A DNA stretch of 64,000 nucleotides, from NCBI GenBank assembly GCA_046484325.1, contig JAWOJB010000063.1:1-64000 (forward strand). The letters are read 5' to 3'. The number at the start of each line of letters is the position of its first letter. Within the stretch, counting starts at the first letter, position 1. The position numbers and the translations under genes are program-made. Below the pieces are notes generated by a model. That model ran no database searches. It saw only the letters and a program-made list of their open reading frames with translations, and was not told the DNA's origin. Of the stretch, positions 8,453 through 16,615 are shown piece after piece. This stretch comes from JAWOJB01 sp046484325 (GTDB taxonomy: Bacteria; Actinomycetota; Acidimicrobiia; Spongiisociales; ZC4RG35).

Positions 8453-8992
8453 GTGGAGGCGTTCACCGTCCAGTTCCTCAAGTACCCGGACCGGCTTCAC
8501 TGGCGCCACGACATGGTCCATCTCGGCGAGGACGAGCACGGCACCTGGCTGGGGGCACCGGCCGGCACGATCGTCCAGAAGGGCGACGAGCCCCCGATCG
8601 CCTGGCAGCACCCATTCGTACAGCTCATACCCCGCACCGGTTGGTTCGCCATGATCCGCAACCTCGCGCCGACGCGTTACGAGCTGTACGTCGACGTCAC
8701 GGCCGGGTCCCGGCTGTCGGCGGGTCGCGCCGAGATGATCGACCTCGACCTCGACGTCGTGCGGCGGGTCGACGGATCGGTCGAGCTCCTCGACGAGGAC
8801 GAGTTCGTCGAGCACCGGATCGCCCTCGGCTACCCGGCATGGATGGCCATAAGGGCCCGGGCCACCGCCGCCAGGCTCGTCTCGGCCCTGGAGGAGCACC
8901 GGGAGCCGTTCGGGATTGCGGCCGAGCCCTGGATGCGCCGGCTCGAAGGATCCTGTGGAAATCCCGCCCCGGTGGGCCGCCGACTGCCATGA
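8453..8992 (+). CDS. DUF402 family protein (nucleoside phosphatase-like fold)
   Basis: Protein of 179 residues with the DUF402 signature: an N-terminal substrate barrel (GTWLGAPAGTI, GWFAMIRN) and the acidic motif IDLDLDVVRRVDGSVELLDED followed by a helical tail (ARATAARLVSALEEH). Relatives include FomD and the Sa1684/Ntdp nucleoside tri/diphosphatases, where these acidic residues bind metal, so phosphate-ester hydrolysis is likely but unproven. GTG 8453 is chosen from the promoter spacing; GTG 8444 is an alternative. Monocistronic, divergent from the oxidoreductase. Confidence 0.82.
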   Translation: MEAFTVQFLKYPDRLHWRHDMVHLGEDEHGTWLGAPAGTIVQKGDEPPIAWQHPFVQLIPRTGWFAMIRNLAPTRYELYVDVTAGSRLSAGRAEMIDLDLDVVRRVDGSVELLDEDEFVEHRIALGYPAWMAIRARATAARLVSALEEHREPFGIAAEPWMRRLEGSCGNPAPVGRRLP

Positions 8993-9020
8993 TCCGCTCG
9001 TCACCGAGCGGGAGAGCACC

Positions 9021-9551
9021 GTGAACTTCCAGGCGATCTGGCAGCGAATTCAGCGAGCCGTCAAGTTGGAGCCGGGGGTCTATGCCGAGATCGGCGGCGA
9101 CGGCGCCGCCACGGGCCAGGCCATCGCGGTGGTGGGTGTCGCCTCCCTCATCAGCGGGCTCAGCGCCCTCTTCACGAGCGCCAGGTTCAGCTTTCTCGGC
9201 TGGATCATCGGAGCCGCCCTCGCCGCCACGGTCGGCCTGGCCATCGGCGCCGGGATCCTCTGGCTCGTGTCCCGTCTATTCGGCGCCACCGGATCGTTCG
9301 AGTCGCTGTTCCGCAGCCTCGGCTTCGCCGCCGCCCCGTCCGCCCTGGGCATCATCCCCTTCCTCGGGGGGCTCGTGGGGGGCATCTGGTCGCTGATCCT
9401 GGCGATCCGGGCGGTGAAGGAGACCCAAAGCGTCTCGGATGGGGCGGCGATCGCGATCGTGCTCATCCCGGCGGCGATCGTCTTCGTCATCGGCCTGGTG
9501 GTCGCGTTGATCGCCGGGCTCGCGTTCCTCGGATTCGCCGCGACTCGCTGA
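9021..9551 (+). CDS. Yip1-domain membrane protein
   Basis: Protein of 176 residues. The N-terminus (FQAIWQRIQRAVKLEPGVYAEI) resembles bacterial Yip1/YIPF-type proteins. Four to five hydrophobic, glycine/alanine-rich segments follow (about residues 33-55, 60-85, 98-125, 135-172). No catalytic motif is visible. GTG 9021 has GGGAGAG just upstream and starts the recognisable domain, so a longer reading from 8916, which overlaps the DUF402 gene, is rejected. Role unknown; possibly membrane organisation. Confidence 0.72.
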   Translation: MNFQAIWQRIQRAVKLEPGVYAEIGGDGAATGQAIAVVGVASLISGLSALFTSARFSFLGWIIGAALAATVGLAIGAGILWLVSRLFGATGSFESLFRSLGFAAAPSALGIIPFLGGLVGGIWSLILAIRAVKETQSVSDGAAIAIVLIPAAIVFVIGLVVALIAGLAFLGFAATR

Positions 9552-9584
9552 CGGCCTGCTGCGCGCCCAACCCGGCGAGGGCGG

Positions 9585-9590
9585 TAGCGT
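9585..9590 (+). promoter_or_regulatory. Leaderless -10 TAGCGT for moaA
   Basis: Seven bases before ATG 9598, one of the clearest examples. It decides for ATG 9598 over an in-frame GTG at 9589 that lies inside the hexamer. Confidence 0.6.
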
Positions 9591-9597
9591 GGCGCCC

Positions 9598-10620
9598 ATG
9601 CCGACCGTGCCGGTCGAGGTTCGCGACACCCGGGGACGACCGGTCCGCGATCTGCGGATCTCGGTCACCGACCGGTGCAACTTCCGCTGCACCTATTGCA
9701 TGCCGAAGGAGATCTTCAACCGGGACTACGAGTTCCTGGCTCGCGACCTGCTGCTCAGCTTCGAGGAGATCACCCGGGTAGCACGGGCGTTCGCCGCCCA
9801 CGGCGTCCGCAAGCTCCGGCTCACCGGAGGCGAGCCATTGCTGCGCAAGGGCATCGAGGACCTGGTGGCGATGCTGGCGGCCATCCCCGGGATCGACGAC
9901 GTCACCCTCACGACCAACGGTGCGCTGCTCACCCGTAAGGCCTCCGGGCTCAGGTCCGCCGGCCTCCGCCGGGTCACCGTGAGCCTCGACTCGCTCGACG
10001 ACGCCGTCTTCACCGCCATGAACGACGTCGGATTCCCGGTGCGGGCGGTCCTCGACGGGATCGAGGCCGCGGCCGTCGCCGGGCTGTCCCCCGTCAAGGT
10101 CAACATGGTGGTGAAGCGGGGGGTCAACGACGGATCGATTCTCGAGATGGCCGAGCACTTCCGCCACACAGGCCACGTCCTCCGCTTCATCGAGTTCATG
10201 GACGTCGGCACCACCAATGGCTGGCGCCTCGACGATGTGGTGCCCGCCGCCGAGATCGTCGAGACGATCCACCGGGCCTTCCCGCTCGAGCCTGCCCAAC
10301 CCAACTACCGGGGAGAGGTGGCCCGCCGCTACCGCTACCGGGACGGTGCCGGGGAAGTCGGGCTGATCGCCTCGGTGAGCCAGCCCTTCTGCGGCGACTG
10401 CACCCGCGTCCGGCTGTCGGCCGAGGGGCGGATCTACACCTGCCTGTTCGCCTCCGGGGGCACCGACCTCCGCACCCCGCTGCGAGAGGGGGCGAGCGAC
10501 GAGGACCTCGAGCGGGTGATCGGAGCGGTGTGGACGGCCAGGACCGATCGGTATTCGGAGATCCGGTCGGAGCAGACGAGCGGGCTCGAGCGGGTGGAGA
10601 TGAGCTACATCGGAGGTTGA
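9598..10620 (+). CDS. moaA: GTP 3',8-cyclase MoaA
   Basis: Radical-SAM enzyme catalysing the first step of molybdenum-cofactor synthesis, GTP to 3',8-cyclo-7,8-dihydro-GTP. At 340 residues it is standard length. The N-terminal SAM cluster cysteines are Cys27, Cys31 and Cys34 (CNFRCTYC). The C-terminal GTP-site cluster is in CGDCTRVRLSAEGRIYTC. The protein ends in the diagnostic Gly-Gly (SYIGG). No other moa/moe genes are in the window, so it stands apart from the rest of its pathway. An amine oxidase gene starts 3 bases after its stop, suggesting co-transcription. Confidence 0.96.
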   Translation: MPTVPVEVRDTRGRPVRDLRISVTDRCNFRCTYCMPKEIFNRDYEFLARDLLLSFEEITRVARAFAAHGVRKLRLTGGEPLLRKGIEDLVAMLAAIPGIDDVTLTTNGALLTRKASGLRSAGLRRVTVSLDSLDDAVFTAMNDVGFPVRAVLDGIEAAAVAGLSPVKVNMVVKRGVNDGSILEMAEHFRHTGHVLRFIEFMDVGTTNGWRLDDVVPAAEIVETIHRAFPLEPAQPNYRGEVARRYRYRDGAGEVGLIASVSQPFCGDCTRVRLSAEGRIYTCLFASGGTDLRTPLREGASDEDLERVIGAVWTARTDRYSEIRSEQTSGLERVEMSYIGG

Positions 10621-10623
10621 GCC

Positions 10624-11907
10624 GTGCCGGATGTGGTCGTGGTGGGCGCCGGTGTGGCGGGTCTCGCGGCTGGCAGCGCCCTCTCCCGGGCGGGCATCGA
10701 CGTCCTGGTCGTCGAAGCCCGGGGCCGGATCGGCGGACGCACCCACACGGATCGCACGCTCGGCGTCGACGTCGACCTCGGGGCGGCGTGGCTCCATGGG
10801 CCGCTCGGCAACCCGCTCACCCCGGTGATCGAGGCCGCCGGGGTGTCCGGCAGGTTCACCGCCTGGATGGACGATCCCGAGGTCCTCCGGGTCGCCGACG
10901 CTTCGGGCAGCGCGATCGATCCGGGCGCCTTCGCCACCGGGGTTCAGGCCTTCTGGGCCGGGCTGGCGGCCTCCCGCCGGTCGGAGCTGTTCGGCGAGGA
11001 TCCCGGCTCGGTGGCCGGGGCGGTGGCACGCGGGCTGCCGGGGCACGAGCGTCTCGACGACCAGCAGCGACGGGGGTTCGACTATGCCGCCTCCGTAGCC
11101 GTGCAGAGCCTCGAGGCCGCCGACCCCGAGCACCTCGATTGGTCCACCTTCGACGGCCTGGAGCTCCCGGGCGGCAACCTGATGCTCGTGCACGGCGGGT
11201 ATGGCGCCGTCGTCGACCATCTGGCCGAGGGCGTGCCGGTCGAGACGTCGCTCCCGGTCGAGACGGTGAAGGGTTCAGCCGGTGGGGTGGTGCTGGAGAC
11301 CTCCGACGGCGTGCTCCACCCGCGGGCGGCGATCCTCACGGTGCCCCTGGGAGTGTTGCAGGCCGGCTCCCTTCGCTTCGACCCACTGCTTCCCGCGGCC
11401 AAGCGCGACGCCGTCGGCCGCCTCGGCATGGGCCAGGCCGAGAAGGTGGTCCTCGGCTTCGCCGAACGCTCCTGGCCAGAGGCGCTCCAGACGCTCATCC
11501 GGCTGGACCCCGATCCGGAGTCGCCATTCCCTCACTTCACCGCCCTCCCCGGTGCACCGGTCCTCGTCGCCTATCAGGGGGGACGGCGGGCCCGGGCGCT
11601 CGACCGGCTCGACGAGGCAGCGATCCGGCAGGCAGCGGTGGCGGCGGCCCGGACGGTGTTGGGGGCCGACCTGCCCGAGCCGGAGACCGTGTTCCGGACC
11701 TCGTGGAGCTCGGACCCCTGGAGCCGCGGGGCCTACTCCTACCACCGGGTGGGGTCCGGTCCCGGCGACCGACGGCTCCTCGCCGAGCCCCTCGACGACA
11801 CCGTGTTCTTCGCCGGCGAGGCGACGCACCCGGGCTGGTACGCCACCGTTCACGGCGCCTGGGAGTCGGGGGTCAGGGCGGCCCACCAGGTGCTGGCAGC
11901 CCTCTGA
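10624..11907 (+). CDS. Flavin-containing amine oxidoreductase (MAO/polyamine oxidase family)
   Basis: FAD enzyme of 427 residues. The N-terminal dinucleotide fold is VVVVGAGVAGLAAG with the acidic residue at the end of strand 2 (VVEARGRIGGRTHT). The family's LGAAWLHG segment and the C-terminal FAD motif FFAGEATHPGWYATVHGAWESG are present. It would oxidise a primary or secondary amine, releasing aldehyde and hydrogen peroxide. Polyamine or lysine-specific-demethylase-like oxidases are the nearest type, but the substrate is open. GTG start 3 bases after moaA; no promoter of its own is evident. Confidence 0.9.
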   Translation: MPDVVVVGAGVAGLAAGSALSRAGIDVLVVEARGRIGGRTHTDRTLGVDVDLGAAWLHGPLGNPLTPVIEAAGVSGRFTAWMDDPEVLRVADASGSAIDPGAFATGVQAFWAGLAASRRSELFGEDPGSVAGAVARGLPGHERLDDQQRRGFDYAASVAVQSLEAADPEHLDWSTFDGLELPGGNLMLVHGGYGAVVDHLAEGVPVETSLPVETVKGSAGGVVLETSDGVLHPRAAILTVPLGVLQAGSLRFDPLLPAAKRDAVGRLGMGQAEKVVLGFAERSWPEALQTLIRLDPDPESPFPHFTALPGAPVLVAYQGGRRARALDRLDEAAIRQAAVAAARTVLGADLPEPETVFRTSWSSDPWSRGAYSYHRVGSGPGDRRLLAEPLDDTVFFAGEATHPGWYATVHGAWESGVRAAHQVLAAL

Positions 11908-11917
11908 CTGCCGCCAC

Positions 11918-13519
11918 TCAGGCCATCGCCACCAGGCCGAGCATCGACTCGTCGAAGAACACCGTCTCGCCCTCGGGCATCATCACCGCCCGCTCCGGAG
12001 CGAGCTCGGCCACGAAGTCGGTGTCGTGGGACACGAGGAGGATGGTCCCCGAGTACTGGCGCAGCGCTCCGAGCAGGGCGTCCTTGGCCTGGGGATCGAG
12101 GTTGTTCGTAGGCTCGTCGAGCAGCAACACGTTCGGTCGGGCGGTCATGAGCATGGCGAGTGCCAGCTTGGTCTTCTCCCCGCCGGACAGGGTCGCGGCG
12201 TCCTGCTCGACCTTGTCGGCCAGCAAGAAGTGGCCGAGCAGGGTCCGGAGCTGGACATCCGGCAGATCGGATACGTGGCGGAGGTGGTCGAGCACGGTCC
12301 GGCTCTCGACGATCTGCTCGTGCTCTTGGGCGTAATAGCCGAGGGCGGCCTCGTGCCCGATCGTGAGGTCGCCGAGATCGGGAGTCTCGACCCCGGCCAG
12401 GATCCGGAGGAGGGTGGTCTTGCCGGCCCCGTTCAACCCCATGATGAGCAGGCGCTCGCCCCGTTCCACGTCGATGTCGACGTCGACGAAGACCAGGTTG
12501 TCCCCGAACGACTTGGCGAGCCCCGACCCCCGGAGCGGGGTCCGGCCCGACGGGCGCGGCTGCGGAAAGCGCACGGCAACTCTCTTCCCCCGGGTCTGGA
12601 CCTCGACGAGGTCCCGCTTGAGGCGCTCGGCCCGTGTCTCCATGGTCGATGCCCGGCGGGCCATCTTCTCGGTGGAGCCCTTGAACCGGCGCACGTTCTC
12701 CTCGAGCCGGGCGATCCGCTGCTCCTGGTGGCGGCGTTCCTTCTCGCGCTGCTCCCGCCGCTTCTCCCGCTCGACCAAGTAGTGGGTGTAGTTGCCCCGG
12801 TACGGCTCGAGGGCCTCGTGCTCGAGGGCGAGCACGCTCGTGATCGCCTCGTCGAGCAGGGGAAGGTCGTGGGAGACCACGAGGAGGGCGCCCCGGTAGC
12901 CGGCCAGGTACTGCATCAGCCACGCCTTGGCGTCGAGGTCGAGGTGGTTCGTCGGCTCGTCGAGCAGCATCACCTCGGTCTCGGCGAAGAGGATGCGAGC
13001 GAGCTCCACCCGCCGTCGCTGACCACCCGACATCGTGGCGACCGGCTGGGCCAGCTCGTCGTTGCCGATGCCGAGCGACGCAGCGACCCGCTTCCCCTCG
13101 GCCTCGGCGATGAACCCTCCCCTCGCCTCGAACTCCTCCTGGAGGCGGGAGAAGCGGGCGATCGCCCGATCTCGTGGGTCGCCGTCGAGTCGCTCGATCT
13201 TGCGTCTGGTCTCCTCGATGCGACGCAGCAGGGCCCCGATGTCCCTGGCGGCCAGCACCCGCTCGACGGCGGTCATGTCCGGCCGCTCGAGATCGGGGAG
13301 CGCCGCCTCCTGCGAGAAGTAACCCAGGTTGCCCGAGCGGATCACGGTGCCGGCGGCGGGCGGCACGTAGCCGACCAGGGTTCGGAGCAGGGTGGTCTTG
13401 CCCGCCCCGTTGCGCCCGACCAGGCCGACCTTGTCACCTCGCTGCAGACTGAACGAGGCCCCCTCGATCAGTAACCGGGGGCCGACGTCGATGCGGAGGT
13501 CATGGACGACGAGCGACAT
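11918..13519 (-). CDS. ABC-F family ATPase (ribosome-associated)
   Basis: Soluble protein of 533 residues with two ABC domains and no membrane segment. Domain 1: Walker A GRNGAGKTT near residue 35, signature MSGGQ, Walker B MLLDEPTNHLD. The linker (about 245-315) is highly charged and helical, the P-site tRNA-interaction motif. Domain 2: GLNGAGKTT near 355, signature LSGGEKTKL, VLLLDEPTNNLD. ABC-F proteins act on the ribosome, either easing translation (EttA/Uup type) or giving antibiotic resistance; which applies here cannot be told. A TACGCT hexamer at 13564-13569 leaves a leader of about 40 bases, unlike the leaderless norm. Confidence 0.93.
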   Translation of the reverse strand: MSLVVHDLRIDVGPRLLIEGASFSLQRGDKVGLVGRNGAGKTTLLRTLVGYVPPAAGTVIRSGNLGYFSQEAALPDLERPDMTAVERVLAARDIGALLRRIEETRRKIERLDGDPRDRAIARFSRLQEEFEARGGFIAEAEGKRVAASLGIGNDELAQPVATMSGGQRRRVELARILFAETEVMLLDEPTNHLDLDAKAWLMQYLAGYRGALLVVSHDLPLLDEAITSVLALEHEALEPYRGNYTHYLVEREKRREQREKERRHQEQRIARLEENVRRFKGSTEKMARRASTMETRAERLKRDLVEVQTRGKRVAVRFPQPRPSGRTPLRGSGLAKSFGDNLVFVDVDIDVERGERLLIMGLNGAGKTTLLRILAGVETPDLGDLTIGHEAALGYYAQEHEQIVESRTVLDHLRHVSDLPDVQLRTLLGHFLLADKVEQDAATLSGGEKTKLALAMLMTARPNVLLLDEPTNNLDPQAKDALLGALRQYSGTILLVSHDTDFVAELAPERAVMMPEGETVFFDESMLGLVAMA

Positions 13520-13561
13520 GAGCGGTGGGCTGTGCGCAGTGCGCCTTGCGGATTCGTTGTT

Positions 13562-14425
13562 TCAGCGTAGGGCGTGGGACGTGGGACCCGACGCGACTTT
13601 CTCCCACCAGACCGTGGTCAGCTCCCGGACGTCCTCACCCACCACCAGCCGCCCGTCGGGCAGCTCCCTCACCGCGGGCTCGATGAGAGCCTCGAGCTCG
13701 GGCCTCCGCTCCGGAGGGAGCACCAGGCGTCGGGCGTAGAACCCGACGATCTCGTCCCGGCTCTCGAACCACAGCCCACCCGGCCGCTTCCACCGCTCCA
13801 CGGCGGGCGTCACCTCGCACACCTCGGAGGCCACCGCCACGAAGTCCCCGTCCGTGGGGCCGGTGGGGCGGTCGAGCCCGTGCAACTCTCGGAACCAGGG
13901 GGCGAGGCCGCTCCACGGATGGGACCGGGTCAGCTCGACCACCACCCCGCGCCGGGCCACGTCCTCCATCGCTCGGAGGAATGGGCCCAAGTCGGCAACG
14001 TCGTACACGACGTGGGCGGACAGCGCCACGTCGACCGACCCCGCCACCGAGGCCAGGTCGGGCCAGGGCCCCTCCAGCACCCGGATGGCGAGCCTCCGGG
14101 ACGCCGCCTCCTCGCGCAACGCCGCCGCCATCCCGGCGTCCCGTTCGACCGCCGTCAGGAGGTGTCCCTCGACGGCTAGAGGGAGGGAAGCACGGCCGGT
14201 CCCCGCTCCGACGTCGAGTAGCGCCCCGCCGTCGCCGAGCAGATGGCGGGCGACGACGGTGGTGGCGGTCTCCCCGCCCTCTACCTCGGCCCGGTGCAAG
14301 CGGCGCCGCCACAGGCCGGCCGGCCATTCGTACGGGGAGTCCTCGACGGCCGCCAGCAGTCGGTCGGGGATCGCCCACGCCTCGAGCTGGTCGCGCCAAC
14401 GGCGGGCCGCCGGTCCCTCGCTCAC
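13562..14425 (-). CDS. Class I SAM-dependent methyltransferase
   Basis: Protein of 287 residues with SAM motif I ALLDVGAGTGRASLPL (about 68-83), the acidic motif II residue in LLTAVERD, and post-motif VDVALSAHVVYDV. The N-terminus (RRWRDQLEAWAIPDRLLA) and the long C-terminal half resemble small-molecule methyltransferases of actinobacteria. The substrate is not evident. GTG 14425 overlaps the stop of the LmbE deacetylase gene (GTGA), so the two are translationally coupled. Its stop overlaps the TACGCT hexamer proposed for the ABC-F gene. Confidence 0.82.
   Translation of the reverse strand: MSEGPAARRWRDQLEAWAIPDRLLAAVEDSPYEWPAGLWRRRLHRAEVEGGETATTVVARHLLGDGGALLDVGAGTGRASLPLAVEGHLLTAVERDAGMAAALREEAASRRLAIRVLEGPWPDLASVAGSVDVALSAHVVYDVADLGPFLRAMEDVARRGVVVELTRSHPWSGLAPWFRELHGLDRPTGPTDGDFVAVASEVCEVTPAVERWKRPGGLWFESRDEIVGFYARRLVLPPERRPELEALIEPAVRELPDGRLVVGEDVRELTTVWWEKVASGPTSHALR
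13564..13569 (-). promoter_or_regulatory. -10-like TACGCT upstream of the ABC-F gene
   Basis: Overlaps the methyltransferase stop codon and predicts a 5' leader of about 40 bases before ATG 13519. ABC-F resistance genes often carry regulatory leaders, but no attenuator structure is clear here. Confidence 0.35.
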
Positions 14426-15267
14426 CGCAGCCCTGCGAACAGGTCATCCTCCCGATCGGGCGCCTCGACCCGGCTGAAGACCCGGACGAACGCCTCCCTC
14501 CCCAGCACCTCGGGCTTGACCTCGTCGGGGACGCTGATGAGGAACCAGTCCTCGGGGATCTGGCTGCGGTGGGCCCGGAGCGCCCGCTCCTTGCGATCGA
14601 CCCGGTCGGTGACGTCGATCCAGGCGGTGACGTCACGATCTGGCACCCCGGCCGAACGCGCCCGCTCGAGCTCCTCGTCATCGATCATGCCCATCGCGTG
14701 CCGCATCTCGGCGAACCTCACCACCCGGCTCCGCGCCCACGCCGTCCAGTAGAGCTTCGAGGGCTCCCAAGCCTCCTCGTCCTCCCCGAGTGGGAATCGG
14801 GAGAGGTCGGAGACACCGATGTAGGCGGCGACACCGATCCGGTGGACGTTGATGTGATCGGGGTGCCCGTACCCTCCGAACGGGTCGTAGACCAACATCA
14901 CCTCGGGTCGGTAACGCCGGATGAGGCGGATCAGGCGAGCGGTGGCGTCCATGAAGTCGGCCTGCCAGAACGCCTCGGGGTGGCGGTTGGCATCCGTCCC
15001 CATCATCCCCGAGTCGCGGTACCCGAGGAACTCGTGGTGGTCGACGCCGAGGATGTCGAGGGCAGATCGCACCTCCCCTGCCCGCACCTCGGCGAGTCGT
15101 GGGCGGATCGCCTCGGGCTGCTCGTAGTTGTGGATCTCGCCCTCGGCCCCGTCGGTGGCGGTGACGACCACCACCTGCTCGCCCGCCTCTGCGTAGCGCG
15201 AGAGCGTGCCGCCGGTGGAGATGACCTCGTCGTCGGGATGGGCGTGGAACGCCATGAGACCGGGCAT
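14422..15267 (-). CDS. LmbE/PIG-L deacetylase, mycothiol MshB/Mca type
   Basis: Zn-dependent deacetylase of 281 residues. The signature HAHPDDE (8-14) supplies the metal ligands and catalytic Asp, and a further His ligand is in GGYGHPDHI near residue 130. Length and the MMGTDANRHPEAF insert match actinobacterial MshB (GlcNAc-Ins deacetylase of mycothiol synthesis) and Mca (mycothiol S-conjugate amidase). The two cannot be separated by eye. ATG 15267 follows TACCCT by 8 bases; ATG 15255 is an alternative. Longer readings pass through the 74-bp hairpin array and are spurious. Confidence 0.87.
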   Translation of the reverse strand: MPGLMAFHAHPDDEVISTGGTLSRYAEAGEQVVVVTATDGAEGEIHNYEQPEAIRPRLAEVRAGEVRSALDILGVDHHEFLGYRDSGMMGTDANRHPEAFWQADFMDATARLIRLIRRYRPEVMLVYDPFGGYGHPDHINVHRIGVAAYIGVSDLSRFPLGEDEEAWEPSKLYWTAWARSRVVRFAEMRHAMGMIDDEELERARSAGVPDRDVTAWIDVTDRVDRKERALRAHRSQIPEDWFLISVPDEVKPEVLGREAFVRVFSRVEAPDREDDLFAGLR

Positions 15268-15275
15268 GAGAGGCG

Positions 15276-15281
15276 AGGGTA
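15276..15281 (-). promoter_or_regulatory. Leaderless -10 TACCCT for the LmbE gene
   Basis: Eight bases before ATG 15267. The flanking DNA holds short GCGAGAGGC-like direct repeats (15270-15320). Confidence 0.5.
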
Positions 15282-15340
15282 GCGAGAGGCGAGAGGCAAG
15301 AGGCGAGAGGCAAGTGGCGAGAAGCAGGAGGTCGTGGACA

Positions 15341-15630
15341 GGCGGTCCCCCTACCCCGCGGCTGTCGCCGCGGGGGCCCCTTCCCCCACTCCGTGGGGGA
15401 CAAAGCGCACATTGCATCGCCCACGGCCCACCGCTGCCTTCCTGGTTTGTCCCCTTCCCCCACTCCGTGGGGGACAAAGCGCACACCGCATCGCCCACGG
15501 CCCACCGCTGCCTTCCTGGTTTGTCCCCTTCCCCCACTCCGTGGGGGACAAAGCGCACAGCGCATTGCCCACGGCCCACCGCTGCCGTCCTGGTTTGTCC
15601 CGTTCCCCCACTTCGTGGGGGACAGAGCGA
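15341..15630 (+). repeat. Tandem hairpin array: 74-bp unit, three full copies plus a partial fourth
   Basis: The array opens with GGCGGTCCCCCTACC and a 9-bp-stem hairpin (CCCCGCGGC at 15354-15362 pairing with 15367-15375). Units begin at 15381, 15455, 15529 and 15603, exactly 74 bases apart. Each contains a perfect stem TCCCCCAC/GTGGGGGA with a 3-base loop, then the constant motif GGGGACAAAGCGCAC, and a CTGGTTTGTCCCC segment that can also pair with GGGGACAAA. Units differ at only a few positions. Because 74 is not a multiple of 3, and all six frames are open by composition, no protein is implied. It lies between the divergent LmbE and SRPBCC genes. Confidence 0.9.
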
Positions 15631-15814
15631 CGTACGACTGGAACGTGAGACGTGCGCCCACCTTTCATCCCGCCGACCATCTGCGGCCACCGAGCGTCCA
15701 CCTCGGTCCGATAGACATGGGGGTGCGGCGTCGAACCTCCGGCGTCGATCCCTCCTCCCGGGGAACGAGCGGGGCGGCACCTCTCGGTGACCGCCCCGCA
15801 TCCGTTTCTGCCGG
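15631..15814. other. Intergenic stretch without recognised feature
   Basis: Between the hairpin array and the SRPBCC promoter. No ORF with credible codon use, no RNA gene and no strong repeat was seen on either strand. Confidence 0.6.
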
Positions 15815-15820
15815 TAGCCT
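15815..15820 (+). promoter_or_regulatory. Leaderless -10 TAGCCT for the SRPBCC gene
   Basis: Nine bases before ATG 15830. Confidence 0.5.
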
Positions 15821-15829
15821 CGCCCCCGC

Positions 15830-16267
15830 ATGCCTTCCGAGCGATTCACCCATCAGGCAGTCGCCACCGCCCCCATCCATCGCGCATGGGAGGCGCTGCA
15901 ACGGGCCGAGACGTGGGCGTCGATCGGGGGTGTCGACGAGGTGTTCGACGTCGAGCACGACGATGCCGGACACCTGATGGGCTACCACTTCCACGTGAGG
16001 GCGGCGGGCCGACGATTCCGCGGCAAGGCGACCGCCGTCGAGGCGGTTCAGCCGGGGCTCATGGCCGTCGACATCGACTCGTCCGAGATGCTCGGGCGGA
16101 TCACGGTGGAACTCACCGAGGCGAGCGAGCACACCACGGTGACGGTGACGGTCGACGCCTCCGCCAAGGGCATCCTGTCGAGCATGTTCTTCGGGGTCGT
16201 GGCAAGGGCGATCGGGAGCGGCCTCCCCGAGAGCGTCGAGGGCTTCGCCGCCCGGTTGTCGGCCTGA
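15830..16267 (+). CDS. SRPBCC/polyketide-cyclase-like (CoxG-type) protein
   Basis: Protein of 145 residues with the START/SRPBCC layout: opening strand (FTHQAVATAPIHRAWEALQ), two helices around the WASIGG turn, a run of antiparallel strands (TVTVTVDAS) and a long C-terminal helix ending SVEGFAARLSA. Such proteins bind hydrophobic ligands or serve as lipid carriers or accessory factors. No ligand-specific residue can be named. Convergent with atpC, whose stop lies 9 bases beyond. ATG 15830 is set by the leaderless promoter. Confidence 0.78.
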   Translation: MPSERFTHQAVATAPIHRAWEALQRAETWASIGGVDEVFDVEHDDAGHLMGYHFHVRAAGRRFRGKATAVEAVQPGLMAVDIDSSEMLGRITVELTEASEHTTVTVTVDASAKGILSSMFFGVVARAIGSGLPESVEGFAARLSA

Positions 16268-16276
16268 CGGCCCGGC

Positions 16277-16615
16277 TCAGCGGCCGAACTCGGCCTCGGT
16301 CTCCTCGAGAGCACGCAGCTCTTCGGCGAGCTGAGTGGCGGCGTCCCGGCCGCCCTCACTGATCTGGGCCCGGTCGGTCAGGAGCGTCACCCGGTTGTCG
16401 AGCACCTGGAGGAAGCCCCCGTGTACCCCCACCGTGGTCCGGCTCGTCCCGTGCTCGATGATGACGGCGCCGGTCGTCAGCGCCGCCATGACCGGCTCGT
16501 GGTCGGCCAGGATCCCGATCTCCCCCTCGGTGGTTCGGGCGACGAGGAACTCGGCCTCGCCGCTCCAAACGACAGCCTCGGGGGAGACCACGTCGACGGC
16601 GAAGAGCTTCGCCAT
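16277..16615 (-). CDS. atpC: ATP synthase F1 epsilon subunit
   Basis: Protein of 112 residues. The N-terminal beta-sandwich (FAVDVVSPEAVVWSGEAEFLVARTTEGEIGILADHEP) is typical. The C-terminal part is a short helix (RDAATQLAEELRALEETEAEF), shortened compared with enteric epsilon, so the two-helix inhibitory arm is probably reduced. It links the gamma stalk to the c-ring. ATG 16615 overlaps the atpD stop (TGATG). Last gene of the operon. Confidence 0.95.
   Translation of the reverse strand: MAKLFAVDVVSPEAVVWSGEAEFLVARTTEGEIGILADHEPVMAALTTGAVIIEHGTSRTTVGVHGGFLQVLDNRVTLLTDRAQISEGGRDAATQLAEELRALEETEAEFGR

Noticed and set aside
15381..15630. Regular repeats resembling a CRISPR array
   Set aside because: The whole 74-bp unit is conserved, with no unique spacers and no cas genes nearby; the repeats are hairpins with 3-base loops.
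15334..15849. Several open frames across the hairpin array on both strands
   Set aside because: The 74-base period breaks any reading frame and the frames are open only because the DNA is GC-rich; no start signal or family match.
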